Below, piece after piece: positions 29,945 to 42,829 of a stretch of DNA of 64,000 bases. A program made the translations under genes and the position numbers. The notes beneath the pieces are model-generated. The model was given only the letters and a program-made list of their open reading frames with translations. It was not told the origin of the DNA and ran no database searches. Numbering within the stretch: the first letter of the stretch is position 1; every line of letters starts with the position of its first letter. Origin of the DNA: Berberis thunbergii (lineage: Eukaryota > Streptophyta > Magnoliopsida > Ranunculales > Berberidaceae); contig QNQO01001864.1 of the NCBI GenBank assembly GCA_003290165.1, positions 1-64,000 on the forward strand, written 5' to 3'.

Positions 29945-31263
29945 AGAGAGGATCTTCAAGAAACTTTTGATTAGTGGTTCCAACATCTAGCATCACTGGA
30001 AGTATCTACAATGAAAAATAATAGTAAACTGAGACAACTTGTAATGGTATATGCAGCTGAAAGTTGAAAGATAATATATTGAAGAGAAATAGATAAAGGG
30101 TACATACTTTGCGTGGGTTCACGCCGGCTACAGCAACATATATATCGAGTTTCCCGATGGGCATTCCAATTCCCTGAACTCCAAGATCCCCAAGTCCAAG
30201 AATGTGGCTTCCGTCTGTCACCACTATCAATTCAACCTGTAACAAACGGAAGATAAACCAAAAATGTGAAAAGTATTAAAGAGTGCATACAATAACTGTT
30301 CTCATTATGGAATAGTCAATCCTAGAAAATTCGTCTACATTCATAAAGCTATGACGATATTGTGGCAGAAGTGAACAAAAATCTAATTAAACACTAGAAA
30401 TCAAACAGTGTCAATTAAAATAATAGTCCTTATTAAATCTCTATTTTATTTCATCTTATATGAAGCAAAAAATTTTACCTTCCACAAAAGTCCGACTTCT
30501 ACATTTGTTCTAATACTATCTAGAAGGGTAAAATTAAACTTATAAAATCACCTTATGATAAAATAACGTATGTTCAAGGGAACTTGGAATTCTAGTTCAC
30601 AAATTCCTCAACTCTTGAGTGAACTAAAAGCGAGACAAGCTCGCACCTTATGTAAGAACATTTTAAGAATAGATGTTATTACGAAAGAGCAGTGAAATAG
30701 TCCTAGCAAGTTACATGTTAATGTGATTCCAATTCCAAGTACTAAGAAACAAAAATCCAGGTTACAAAATTAGTTTCCATGAAGTGAACAGTACATAAAA
30801 TCCGTAAAAGGAACAAACCTCCATGAGCAAACTAGAACACCAAATCCTATTGACCCCTTATTAACCTGTTCAGATGGCCAGTTATAGGTCATGGACATCA
30901 TCTCTCCTTTATCCTTTACACTGAAATACATCCTACGTGGGCGTTTAAACAAGCCTCCGTAGTTTTGACATACCAACCCCACAGTCGGATTGTATACTAT
31001 TGGAACAAATTTTTCAATCTTCTCAATAAGGACCTAGAGAAACCAAGTAAAGGGATTAGTTTAAGCTGATGAAATTCTAAAAGTCTAATGAAGTTTTAAG
31101 CTTTTATCCGGCAAACTTACTTTGTAATATAGTGTCTCATTCCTGTCATGCAATCTGTTCAGGACCCTCCATTGCGCTAATGATGATACCCTCCATTGCA
31201 CTAATGATGATACCTCATCTGGTTGGTATAGAGTATTCTTCACTACTGACTGGTATGACTCCA
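29945..31263 (-). pseudogene. Mitochondrial NAD-malic enzyme fragment, four exons
   Basis: Minus exons in order. 31263-31121: 'ESYQSVVKNTLYQPDEVSS', then a duplicated 'SLVQWRV/SLAQWRV' and 'LNRLHDRNETLYYK'. 31033-30866: 'VLIEKIEKFVPIVYNPTVGL', 'VCQNYGGLFKRPRRMYFS' and 'KGEMMSMTYNWPSEQ' (substrate-site Tyr in VYNPTVG). 30236-30109: '[20 protein letters not shown]', '[20 protein letters not shown]' (NAD-site GLGDLG). 29995-29945: 'VMLDVGTTNQKFLEDPL'. The borders are GT/AG and the frames join. The parent decarboxylates malate to pyruvate in mitochondria. The catalytic Lys/Asp part and the C-terminus are missing. A 24-bp in-frame tandem duplication lies at 31164-31211. Confidence 0.95.
31164..31211. 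repeat. 24-bp tandem duplication in the NAD-ME fragment
   Basis: Two direct copies of 24 bp differing at one base, adding eight codons (SSL-V/A-QWRV) without shifting the frame. Confidence 0.9.
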
Positions 31264-34034
31264 CTACAGTTTGAAACAATAAAAATTCACCTTAAATCAA
31301 TTGCCTTACAAACTACTTACACAGTTATAGATAACAAAATTTTGACAGTGGTGAAACTCATGAACCATGATCTCAACCATCTGCGCGCAACCATCTGTAT
31401 ATACATACAAGATCTCAACAAATTTCTTATTTTCGATACTTAATAAGCATCAAGACCGAAAGAAAAAGGAATACTTGACGACCAAAAAAACTGTCAGATT
31501 TGAGAAAATTGAGAATTCTTAGTGGAGATGATTCACTCACCATGATGATTCTTAGTGGAGATGATCCATTGATACTCTTGTAGAAAATTGATCAATGCCC
31601 TCCTTTGCTTGCCATTGATCTTGCCTATAAAATATGCAGCACTCTGTCCAGCACATTTCAAGGTCCGAAACCAGCACACTGTCCAAGCTTGCAGCAGAAC
31701 GACCCTGGAAATAAAAATTTATGCTGCTACGCGACTATGGCACTCCAAATCAAAGACAAAACCCTGCATACTATCTCCAATGCATTCGTGATAGCTGAAG
31801 TGAGCCTGAACTACCACTTAGTATGTGTCAAAATGACCAAATAAGTATATGTAAAGTGCTAAAAGAGAATTACCAAACATGGCTTAAGACCACTGCCTAG
31901 AAGATGCTAAATTATATTTCAAATCTCACATAATTTGTTAACGCTTCAAATGAGATGTACCAGAAGTGAATGAAGATATGTCCAAGATTGAAGGCTCTTG
32001 ATACATTTACAGTGGATATGAAAGTCAAAGGGAACCCCAACAAAATCTGGAAAACAAAAAACATCAGACACTTTGTAACAAGTATTCAGATATGAGACAT
32101 TTCAACACTAGTTGCTAAAGGCAGGGAATGTATGTTTCACTCTATATGAATAAGCATCCTGTGACATATTGTAGGGTAAACCAGATAATGGTGCATCTTC
32201 AATACTTTGATGGTTATCCTCATTTGACCTTTCTCAGGACTGTAATAAATGGAGAGATAGGACTCCCTAATATCAAATTATATATAGCTTTACCTTGATT
32301 AACATCAATAATCTCCTAATTGCTAAGCAAGTCAACAGTCATATTGTCCATTGATCTAATACCACAACCAATCAATAGTGCAGCATGTACCACAACCAAC
32401 CAACCAATTCAACAGTCAAGCATGTCAGGGTCTGTAAAACAACCATGTAAAACTATCAACTTCTATTCCATTAGTGAGACCACCTACATCTGTTCTAGCT
32501 GACCCAAATCACCTTCATGAAATATTCCTACTCTCCATCTTTTCAACCCTAAGCTAATGGATCACATGCCATCCATCTGAATGAACACAAATGACAGTCA
32601 AAATAGAAAGTCCCAAAACTTGGCAATTTTATTCGATGAACTATGGTTCCAGATCCAAAACTTCAACTGTTCAATGCCCATATCATGAAAAAAAATTAAA
32701 TAATGAGCAACCGACAAGCACAACCAAATGAAGTATATGATAACCAGAAACACATGATTTTGAAATTTCAGAATCTCAACAGATGACACCAAAAAATTAA
32801 CCTGTTGAGCTAAGCTGGAAAGTAGCAAGGACATTTGAGAAAACTCTCTCCTCGCCTTATCTGGATTAAAGAACTGGCCAACTGCAAAAGAAATTTAATT
32901 TAATCCATCCTGCAAAAGAACAGGCAAGTATATATCAGATTCAATTCTCAAGTTAAACCTCTTCCATGGATGTATCCACTCAAAGAACAGGAAAAAAGTG
33001 GATCAACGATATGAAAACAGTTCACTGTAATAAAATGCACTACTAACAAGCATTCAAAAAATGCCACCATGACAAAAGATCATCATATGGAGCTTAGTAC
33101 CAGAGTTGTCGCAACTGAGATAGTCAGGAACTTGAAGCTATGGATGTCTTCAGGACCCAACCAAAGTACAGAAGATGGAGGTGTTTGTTGAGTCAGGCTA
33201 CCTGGTTAAGTCTGGTAGATCAACCTTTCATATCAACCAACTATAATAGTTTTTATACCAAACCCAGCAGACTAAAATGAATCATCACTCAATGTAAATT
33301 CAGAATTTGGCTACTCTACTTTTGGTGAGATGCAACAAATATGACTGAAGTATATCACATACATCTTTATCAAGTAAACATAATACCTGCCTTGGTGCTG
33401 GAAGGCGTACCATCTTGGGTGTAACATCTACAACTTTTTTATCTATACAATCAAAATAATGCACAATTTTACAAAATGAGGAATCAGTTATGTAGGTATC
33501 AATGGCTTGAAGAGCGTGGGAGGCTTACGCCTCTAGGCAAGGATTACTTGCAACACCCTAAATGCTCACACCATGCCTTATATACATCACAGATTTGCGC
33601 CTCTATGGCATATTTACACTTCAGGAACAAGGAGCACACCTTAGCTGAAGTAGTCTCATTTTATCCAATCAAAAGGCTTATGAGATGTAGATTTGATATA
33701 TTATGTTCATATGTTCTCTAACTTTACATTAAAGGCTTACACCTCAGAGAGCTTAAATGCCTCACCTCACGCCTTAACGTCTAAACAGTAGTCGGCCATT
33801 GGATTTGATTCAAGCATCTTGTACTAGTACAGAAGAAACACAAAATCAATGGAAAAAAAACCTGTTAAGGAATATGAAAACAAATCCTGATGGGGAAAAC
33901 TAATCCATGAAGCAAAACTACTAGATCAAAGAGAATTGAACAAGAAAAAAGTATCACAGTGCATATTCATCATAAAGCATGCAAAAATATCTCAGTGCAT
34001 ATCAATTTCTATTAAAAAATCGCTACCAACCTGA
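31264..34034. other. Mostly unassigned captured or intron-like sequence
   Basis: Two places look exon-like on minus: about 31695-31590 ('QGRSAASLDSVLVSDLEMCW' with an AG border) and 32885-32805 ('VGQFFNPDKARREFSQM', then 'SLLLSSLAQQV', ending before GT). I cannot name either. A 'cctcacctcacgcctt' scrap lies at 33757-33775. The plus-strand frame at 33476-33721 has no family match. Confidence 0.4.
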
Positions 34035-34236
34035 ATACGAGCTCCAGATCTGCTTTGCATGTTCTTGATGGTCTCACCTCTTTACCAATAACAACGCCAA
34101 CCTGTATGGCATTATTCCAAACCATGAGCAGAAAGAACCAAATGAATGCTAAGAATGAAAAAGGCGAGACATAGCTGGATAAACTGTTACCTTTCCATTT
34201 GGAATTGTTATCTGTTTGCTCGTGCTCTGACCATAA
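34035..34236 (-). pseudogene. KH-domain RNA-binding protein fragment (FUBP-like)
   Basis: Two minus exons. 34236-34192 reads 'YGQSTSKQITIPNGK' and 34116-34035 reads 'VGVVIGK' then, after a one-base loss, 'GETIKNMQSRSGARIQ'. Together they give the KH signature: a beta strand with I-P-N-G, the GxxG loop (here affected by the shift), and the I-K-x-x-Q-x-x-S-G-A-x-I-Q helix and strand. It resembles plant proteins related to far-upstream-element-binding proteins. Only one KH repeat is present. Confidence 0.75.
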
Positions 34237-34459
34237 ATTCCATACAATATTTACCAGATCATAATTCACTACTGATTAAGATTACTAGCTTATCTCATTA
34301 CAGCAGCTGCTTTCATATGGAATGAATATGGGTAAACAGTTGGGATGAAAGATCACTGAAACTCAAAATAGACTTCCATCTAAAACTTGAAAAACTTTAA
34401 AACTTTGGGTACACAGTACATTCAAAACTTAGTCAAAGCAAAGTAGACTAATCATTCAC
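34237..34459. other. Intron-like gap between KH and DUF726 fragments
   Basis: AT-rich, no coding sequence. Another seamless junction of two unrelated genes. Confidence 0.4.
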
Positions 34460-34882
34460 CTCCAAACGATGCAGTGACAGCAATAGAGCCAGTCACTGAT
34501 CCTACAGCAAGTCTGCTGCAAACCCAATTGCTCCAATCACGGGGATCAGAGTTCCTAATGTAGGTGCTAAAGCACTGAATCCTGCAGCTATTGCTGGAGC
34601 AGCCAAACATGTGAAAGAAAGATGTACAGAATGATAAAAAAACCACAGTACCATTAAAAATTTATTATCAAGTTGAAACTACCAATTTGCTAAATCCTAG
34701 AAGCATTGTTAGATATGTCATACAGCCCCAGTTAATGCAGCGGCACCAATGCAGCGTCCACGTTTCCAACTATCCCATGAGGTTTCCGAAGATTTGGGAT
34801 CATCCACTTTCTGTTCTTTATCTTGATCACCTTTTTTTAACATTGCCATGGCAGCGCAAACAACCATTACCTCCATAGCTTC
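34460..34882 (-). pseudogene. DUF726/TMCO4-like membrane hydrolase fragment, two exons
   Basis: Minus exon 34882-34724: 'EAMEVMVVCAAMAMLKKGDQ', an acidic linker, 'WDSWKRGRCIGAAALTGA'. Minus exon about 34607-34460: 'AAPAIAAGFSALAPTLGTLI', 'PVIGAIGFAADLL', a stop, and after a shift 'GSVTGSIAVTASFG'. The W-K-R-G-x-x-I-G-A-A-A-L-T-G and A-A-P-A-I-A-A-G repeats are the glycine/alanine-rich membrane segment of plant DUF726 proteins. The alpha/beta-hydrolase part is absent. The parent's role is poorly known. Confidence 0.75.
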
Positions 34883-35844
34883 CTACAGAAATGAAAGCTT
34901 TCTATTCAAAATTGAATGGTGAAGAAAAAAAGAAATTCAGAAGTGAAATAAAATGGAGTTCACTATGCCTACCATTCAGCTGTACCCCAAGTAAAAACAG
35001 GCTAATCATGATATTCTGACATAAACCATACCTCAATACCTGACTCCGGAGCTGCATTTATACTAAAATTGAAGCATACCTCAATACCTGCCTCTGATCA
35101 TTAGGTTATGTAGTCCCGAATTTCATACTCAAATTGAAGCTGAAGTAGAAAAGCTTCAACATACCCATGCAAGCATATTCAGCTGCTACAAAGCCATGCA
35201 AGCATACCCAATTGTAAGTACTTGAACAGCAGGGACTAATCAGTGGCAAAATGACCAAATGCATTTAAAAGATAAAAAATCTCAATAGGAAAAGTGGACC
35301 TGTGATTCCAACTGCTGATTTTTTAGTCTCCAATCTTCAGATAGTGTCTTGATTTCGTTTTGCAATTTGTCTCTCTCATCATCCTTTGAAGTGAAGCACT
35401 TAATAAAACACTCTAAACATTTTGGAGAAATCTCTTCATATTATTCCAACAAATCTCCTCATATCTATCTCTCAAAACTCCCTAAAAACCTATTTAGATG
35501 AATACAACTCCCTAAAATGCAAAATCAATTGACATCTGAAATAGTGAAACATCTTATTATGCAATACATAAACTAACATTTAAACGTATTCTAGAACATT
35601 ACAGCATTACGCAACAGCAGCATTACAACAGTAACAACAACATTACATGTGCAGCATTAAGAACAACGGTAACAACATTACAACATTAACATTCCTATAA
35701 CATACGTACATATGCATGAATACAAGTGGATCTACAAAATTAGTAGTTAGTTCAAGCATATATTAAGGAATTCAAGACCAAGAGAGATATTCATTTAGGC
35801 ATTCAAATATATATTACAAGTCTCGATCAATGCTTACCGAAGCT
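34883..35844 (-). other. Intron-like, with one coiled-coil exon candidate at 35385-35300
   Basis: Minus 35385-35300 reads 'SKDDERDKLQNEIKTLSEDW' then 'RLKNQQLESQ' and a GT donor: a charged heptad-type coiled coil. Many long host proteins have such segments, so no name is given. The rest is AT-rich; 35570-35700 is rich in 'cagcatta' and 'acaacatta' repeats. Confidence 0.45.
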
Positions 35845-36955
35845 CTAAATCATAACAACTTTGTCTGCTGGCCATGTTACTGTAGTACCAATGACATCTT
35901 CAATAAATTCCAGCTCAGATGTAGGCCTCCAAAGAGATGCAGTAGGAACTTTTGGACTATCTACCCAAACTTTAATAGCATTATGACCCAAGGGAATATA
36001 ATGAACAACCTGATTTGGATCACTTGAAAACCAACATCCTTCAACAACTACTTGTCCCGAACCACTAACATCTAACAACTTGCAGTTTTTCTTTGAGCCG
36101 ATGTTCATACTCTAACAACAAGTCAAACAAGACAAATACATTAAACTAAGGAATCACTTTACTAATAGATTCCTGAAGATATATATAGTTACTTCAATTA
36201 CGCATTAGTGTATGCCAATAACATTTAACTTACCAAACAATATGATGCATTTTCAACTTCTTGATTTTCAGGTACTTTTTTCAAAACAACTTTGTATGTC
36301 GGCCATGCTATAGTAGAACCAACGACATCTTTAATGCATGTCATATTAGATGAAGGCCTCCATAAAAATGTCCATGATTTTTTGAAATATCTACCCAAAC
36401 AATCATGACATTAGGTCCAAGAGGGATATCATTGATCAGCGTTTTTGGATCACTCGAATGCCAACATCCTTCTGCCACTATTTCATCTTTTCCATTCCAA
36501 TCAAACAATGTGCACTTGTTCGTTGAATTGTTGTACTTGTTCTATAAAGAAAAAATGCATAAAAAACATGAATCATATACTCAAGAATACAACTATTTAA
36601 GTTACACAAATACATGATATAAATACCAAAACAATCAATAATTATCTTACCAAAGGCATCTCAATATTATCCTGTTGAACAAAATCTTGATCAAGTTGCA
36701 AAATAACTCTCTCGGCGGGCTATTGATTTACCTTGAGCTTGTTCTATACAAGTCATACTAGATGTAGGCCTCCATAGGAAAACATCTGGTTTAGTTAGGA
36801 TATCAACACAGACTTTGATTACATTAGGACTCATAAATTTTTAATGACAAGAACATTATGATCCCTCGATATCAAATGTCCTTCAGCAACAATTTTCTTT
36901 GTTCCACTCCAATCTAACAACTGGCATTTCTCTAGTGACTTGATGTTGACACTCT
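35845..36955 (-). repeat. Three tandem C-terminal domain repeats in the TNPA-like gene
   Basis: Units at about 36955-36690, 36540-36270 and 36108-35845 each encode a block of about 85-95 residues: C-x-L-D-W-S-G, 'VVEGCW' or 'IVAEGCW', S-D-P-N, 'IPLGPN', K-V-W-V-D, L-W-R-P-T-S, I-E-D-V-[IV]-G-[ST]-T, W-P-A. They resemble the DUF8039-type domain found at the end of plant transposase_24 proteins. Introns separate the units. The third (36108-35845) is fully open and the others have lesions. Confidence 0.7.
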
Positions 36956-38677
36956 GCAATTAATCAATACAAACATTACAATTGAAGCAAGTTTAGATTG
37001 AAGATTAATGCCACAATTTTGAAACTAATTGTCGTACCACTGCAAATGTTTTGTCTTTTTCTTTACTTTGCTCGATCTAACAGCATAGCAAATAGTTAAT
37101 AAAAAAATTCAATGACTAAGCTGGAATTTACTTATTCACTGATATCAACATGTATCAAACTTGCCTTGTTTTCAATAATGTGTTCACCAATTTCTCCAAA
37201 TGTTGGATCTTGTCGTGCATGAGAGTTTCTTGTTGTTGCATGTTGGCCACATGTTTGTCCTTAGTTTGAAGGAATGTCAATTTGCTGATGGTCATTCCTC
37301 TTCCCATTCCTCTTAGTCGTCCAGGTTTTTCATTTCCTAAGACTTTGGAAAGAGCATCTTCGGTCACATTTGTTGTCGAGTTAGATGGTGAATCACTTTC
37401 AGCTTCGATTAACTTCTCCTATATAATTCAACACATATAATAGTCTAGTGTATGGTTTCAGAAACTATACAAAATTACACATAATTCTACATTACAAATA
37501 ACATTTCACTCACAATGGTTTTCGAAAACTCCTGTATTTACTGGTTTACCGTCTTTTCTGGTGCGCGACTTAATCCATACTTTAACCCTAGAAACAAAAG
37601 ATGACTCAGTACTATTCTTTTTTTATAAGAAAAACAAATTGATATCAGGTTCTGAAAAATTAGTAATTGGACCTACAAAATTATTTTGACCACAACATAG
37701 GAATGCATATGAATATGAAATATGTATCACCATATCTTCTGCTAATCGAGCCAATCCTTTTCGGCTGCATGTGTGTGGGATTTGCGTACGCCTGATTGCT
37801 TTATACTTATCACTTACAGCCTAAAATTGTATTACTTTACCATGATTTTAATTGAATTATAATGTTTCACCATATATTATAATATTACAACTAGTTTTAA
37901 AACATACCTTAAATGCTGGACTAGTTTTTGTCTTGATGAACTTTATCCACTCTGCTCTACTTTGAATGTTTTTAGGCTGATGCTCAAGTCTTTCTTCCTC
38001 ATTAGTTGCTTCTTGTATTTGGCTGACTAACCGTGATTTTGAGGCCCTCCATATACATCCCATCGATTTAAATACGATAGCCTTTTGCCATTCTGTATCC
38101 AAGTTGAATCTTGCCTGGAGTTTATATAAAATTATCACTAATACTGTAAGAGTTCTATCACAACTTGTGTAAACTGAAATGTACATGTCATTGAATTGTA
38201 AGAGTTCATAATACCTGAATTGATCTCCACAAGATTACTTTTATGTCATTACCAAGCTTCCTCCAATCGCATAATGTTACAGGTACGTGCTCTCGTACAA
38301 GTGGGCCTTAAAAAGAAAAACTAATTGACCCCTATCCACATGGTTCACCTTTATCAGTAAATTCAACATGAACTCGACTTGTAGCCTCTACAACAATATC
38401 TCTCATTTTGGTTGGACCCCTAGTTTTCTTAACTCCAATCGGGTCTTCATCTGACTCTTGTGCTTCTAGTGCATCTTTTTCGACCACTCGCCGATGGTTG
38501 CATATGTTGGAGATTAGGTTCATGACTCTCATGTTGTTGGATTAAAGTCTATTGACATGCTTCTGGACATTCTGATACATTCTTATCCGTTCCTTCAGAG
38601 ACCTTGGATGTTTTTGTGGGTATCAAAGCACGTTTCCTTTTGTGAGATATGTCGTTCTTCTTGGCTTCAGCAACCAT
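35845..38677 (-). pseudogene. TNPA-like (Ptta/En/Spm, transposase_24) gene of the CACTA module
   Basis: Start codon at 38677 ('MVAEAKKNDISHKRKRALIP'). Minus exons read 'RGPTKMRDIVVEATSRVHVE' (about 38420), 'VREHVPVTLCDWRKLGNDIK' (38295), 'DTEWQKAIVFKSMGCIWRAS' (38110) and 'AVSDKYKAIRRTQIPHTCSR' (37820). These are followed by 'KVWIKSRTRKDGKPVNTG' (37590), 'GNEKPGRLRGMGRGMT' (37340), a coiled coil (37270-37160), and then a C-terminal block repeated three times. The domain order is that of plant transposase_24 proteins, thought to act with TNP2, possibly by binding subterminal repeats. Most exons are open, but repeat 1 and repeat 2 contain shifts and stops, and a stop falls soon after the N-terminus (about 38555). 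It lies head-to-tail behind TNP2 on the same strand. Confidence 0.82.
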
Positions 38678-38849
38678 TGTTGTTCACATATTTAAGAAAA
38701 ACAAAGTTGATCATTTCAGTATATGTAATGCATTAATAATCTTAATCATATAATGAAAACAAAAAAGAGACAACATATGAAATATGTGTAACTAATATAT
38801 AAAAACAAAGACACTTTTGATAAAACAGCCAAAACACAAGCTAAATAAA

Positions 38850-41800
38850 GATGAAGGTTAAGAACATATATTACACAAATATGCCCTCACAATTCTCCCT
38901 CACATATCTAACTTCGCCACTAGATTCCTCAATGTCCATGTCAACTTCTAGTGGTATTGAAGCTTCTGCACTTTCGTCATCGGCCTCTAACTCATGGAAA
39001 CCTCTTGGTGGTGCCTTCATTACAACATACCAATTAGAAAATCATCTTCTCTTGAATAAAATACTTGTTTTGCTTGAAATGCTAAAATATATGGATCTCT
39101 TGTAAATAATACTTGACTTTGATGGAGGTTCACGAGGGTTAATCCATTTTCAACTTTAACACCATTACCTTTTTTTGCCCAATGACACCTAAAAATCGGA
39201 ACGTAGAATACATGATAGTCTAGTAATATTATATCCGCCAATACTCCATAGTAAGTAACCCAATCAAACACTTGTGCAGTATCTTTTGCGCTTGTCCTAC
39301 ACATGCTCGTTGCCTCATAAATAATCCCACTATTTTGGGTTTCCCGGTTGACATCTTTTGTGTGAAAACGTTGCCCATTGATAATATACCCAGAAAAGAC
39401 AATGCACTATTCCATAGACCATATGCAATCCATTTCAATGTGTCCGAGTCAGCTTTTGAATCAATAGGAATTTGTTAAAGGGCAGAAATTAAATGAAGAG
39501 ATACAAGTAAGTAGTTATAAAATTTAATCGAACCTTATTTTTTATCCATTCTGCAAAATTTTCAGTATGCTTATTCCAAAGTAAGGTTGCATCGCGTGTA
39601 AGATGTTTGTTTGATTCTAGTAAAACCTCCAAATGCATGCTAGTAGGAGAGAAAACTGAATAAGTAAAATGGTTATGGTGTAACGATAAAGATCTAACAT
39701 CTGTGAATTTCATTTTACTTACTCTAAATATGGATCCACCACCGTTGTATTCAGCAACACAACTTGATGTGCAAGTTTTTTTCTCTATCGCTTAGTGTGG
39801 TCAATGTGGCTCTAGAAATTGGACGACCTTCCAGAATAACTTCATTTGCAAAATCATTATTGCGAACTTCTTTTTCTTCCACTTGTATTGTTTTTTTTAA
39901 AAATTCGCTACAAAAACTTATGCACCCCTTTGCAAGATATGATTCAGCGATATACCCCTCTGGCCGTGCAGGGTTCCTAACATAATTTTTTGGTGTTTTC
40001 ATATATCTGTACATAGATAACTTATAAGTTATTCAACATATTATGCTTCAAACAAAACTATTCAGACTAAAAATAAAAGGAATGATTCCTTACCTCTCAA
40101 AGGGATACATCCAACGAAAATGAGCAGGTCCACATAATCTTGCTTCTCTTCCTCGATGAACTGTTAAGTGTACTATAATATCAAAAAAAAGAAGGTGGAA
40201 AAAACCTTTCAAGCATGCACACGGTTTCAATGATGTCTTCCTCCATTATTTCTAATTTCTCTCTATCTATATAACACGCTGACACAACCTATTGAAGAAT
40301 GCACATAACCGAAACACTGCATTTCTAGGCCCTTTTGGAAGTAATCCTCGTAAAGCAACTGGCAACAACTGTTGCATTAGAACATGATAATCATGGGACT
40401 TCAGGCCAATGACCTTGCATTCCTCACAAGATACACACCTCTCAATGTTTGAACAATAGCCATCGGCTCCCTTAAAGTCATATAATCTCTTGCAAAATTT
40501 CTTTTTCTTTTTTTCTCAGACCTTGAAAATGTCCATGGAGCAGTTGGAAGGTATATTCTGCTTCCATGAGGTTGTGGATGCAGGTCCTTCCATATTTGCA
40601 TATCATGTAAGTCCTTACGAGCATTTCTTTTGACTTTCCACAGTACAACATTGTGCCTATAATGCTTTCACAAACATATTTTTCGACATGCAGTACGTCT
40701 AAATTATGACGTAATGGAAGTTCCTACAAAAACATGAACGTAACCATTAATACTTATTTTTTAGACCATTACTGAATATAAAAAAAACTAAGCGATTAAA
40801 GACATAAAAACTAACCTCCCAATATGGTAAATTGAAAAAGATTGACCTTTTCTTCCACCTTGGTAGCTCATCATGATCATCATCATCGTCATTGCCATCA
40901 ACATCGTCATCACCATTATCATCAGCATCATCATCTTTAGCATTATCATTTCTGTTTGTTTTTTTTATGACATTTTTCAAAATCATTTGGAAAATTCTTA
41001 AGAGCAATAGAAATGTTCCGACTAGACAAGATTCTAGGCTTCCTTCCATGTTCCACAATGTTATCAAACCAAACCTTCTTTTCTCGATATTCATGTGTAG
41101 GTGATAGAAATTTCCTATGACCCATGTATGCAAATTTCTTACTATGCGTTAACCATCTGTAGTGCGTATTTTTGCCACAAAGAGGACATGCCTTTTTACC
41201 TTTTGTATAGCATCCAGCGAGGTTTCCATATGCTGAAAAATCACTATGGTCCATAGAAAAAGTGCTATGAGATTAAAAATATTTCCACAAAAATAGGCCT
41301 CCACTCCATTGTGCCACAAATGTTGCAAGTCTTCTATAAGTGGTTGTAAGTAGACGTCTATGTCATTTCCAGGTTGCTTTGGACCCGGAATCAGTAGCAT
41401 TAACATGATATTCTATTTCTTTATGCACAACACAGGAGGCAAATTGTAGTTAACTAGCATCACTGGCCAACAACTGTATTTAGAGCTTAACATGAAAAAA
41501 TGATTAAAACCATCAGTAGAAAGACCAAGTCTGAGATTGCGTGGATCAGCTGCAAATGATTCCCATTTATCATTAACCAATTCTCATGTTACGAAATCAA
41601 CAGGGTGCCGCATTTTTTCGTCTTTGCTTTTATTATTGAAATGCCATCTTAAATCTATAGCCATTTTTTCATACCTAAACATCCTTTTGAATCTTGAAAT
41701 TATAGGAAATTACCTCAAAACTTTAATTCAAATACCTTTTCTAATCTCTTTGGTCCTCTTATTTTTCTTCCATCTTGAAGCACCACATTTAGGACAATTG

Positions 41801-42590
41801 TCCAAGTCCTTGTACTCTTTTCTAAATGGACTGCAATCATTCTCACAAGCATGAATCTTTTCATAACCAATCTCAAATGACTTGAGAAATTTTTTAACCG
41901 AGTAAAACGATTTCAAAAGTACATTATCCTGTGGAAGCATGCCTGTCAATGTCTCAAGAAGCTCACTAAAACTTTTATTAGACCATCCACTTTGAGTTTT
42001 AAGTCGATATAAAGCTACAATGGTTGATAGCTTGTTATAATTTGAACAGTTCAGGTACAAAGGGGTTTCTGCATCTTTTAGTTTTTCTATAAAATCATCA
42101 GCATATATGTATTTAGTAGGCTCAATGTAGTCGTCATTAACTAACTGAGTAGGCTTCATATATTCTTCATCAAAAAAGTGGGCAGCTTTATATAAGTTAT
42201 ATGTCTCATCGTTCCAAATATGTTCAGAAAAGTTGCCATCAATAATTATCTGTTCCCCATGCTCATACCAACCTTTACTTTGTTTGTACTTCGCATCCAT
42301 TTCCATTGTAACCAAATGTTCAACAAAAGTACTGCCACACTGATGCTCTACATTGCAACAATCTATGCAAAGGCATAAGATCATTTCAGGATTTTCCAAG
42401 TTGTTTGTAACCATTTTCACAAAATTCCATCCTCCTTTCTCCTACACAGGATCAACTCTATGACAAGAAAGACAAGAAAAATCTATTGCTCTAAGACCTC
42501 TGACATTTCTAATTCTATAATAAATATCTAACCACGCACAACTAATTTTGTACCTGTGAAGACTCACCCAACCTTTATCCAACATCATAT
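38850..42590 (-). pseudogene. TNP2-like CACTA transposase (transposase_21), decayed
   Basis: Read on minus. N-terminal Cys-rich piece (42420-42200: 'CLCIDCCNVEHQ', 'WYEHGE'). Transposase_21 core (42100-40950): 'LNCSNYNKLSTIVALYRLKT', 'GYEKIHACENDCSPFRKE', 'CPKCGASRW', 'IPGPKQPGNDIDVYLQPLIE', 'NLAGCYTKGKKACPLCGKNT' and 'YMGHRKFLSPTHEYREKKVW'. An Asp-rich linker follows (40950-40870), then 'KRSIFFNLPYWE', 'MQIWKDLHPQPHGSRIYLPT', a DUF4218 region (40320-39750: 'MKTPKNYVRNPARPEGYIAE', 'VILEGRPISRATLTTLSD') and a DUF4216 region (39440-39020: 'YYGVLADIILLDYHVFYVPI', 'CHWAKKGNGVKVENG', 'AKQVFYSRED'). This is the catalytic CACTA transposase. Several frameshifts (about 41700, 41250, 40600, 40000) and a missing C-terminus indicate loss of function. 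Confidence 0.95.
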
Positions 42591-42829
42591 ATTCTTGTAG
42601 TACTCAGCCAAACAAATTCTAAATTCATACAAATACTTAAATCTTCATGGGGTAATTGAAAGTTTCATATATATATAAGTAGTACTTGAAGGCAAGTCCA
42701 ATTTCACACTAAATAGATATTCATATCCTTTCTGAAAGCATTACAAATTGGCAACATAAATGTTAAACGTAAAGACAGAAATTAAATTCAAACAATGTTA
42801 CACAATAAATGTGATGAAGGGGTACAAAT

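Noticed and set aside
40747..41133. A separate acidic (Asp-rich) protein
   Set aside because: It is the Asp-rich linker inside the TNP2 transposase, followed on the same strand by the 'KRSIFFNLPYWE' motif.
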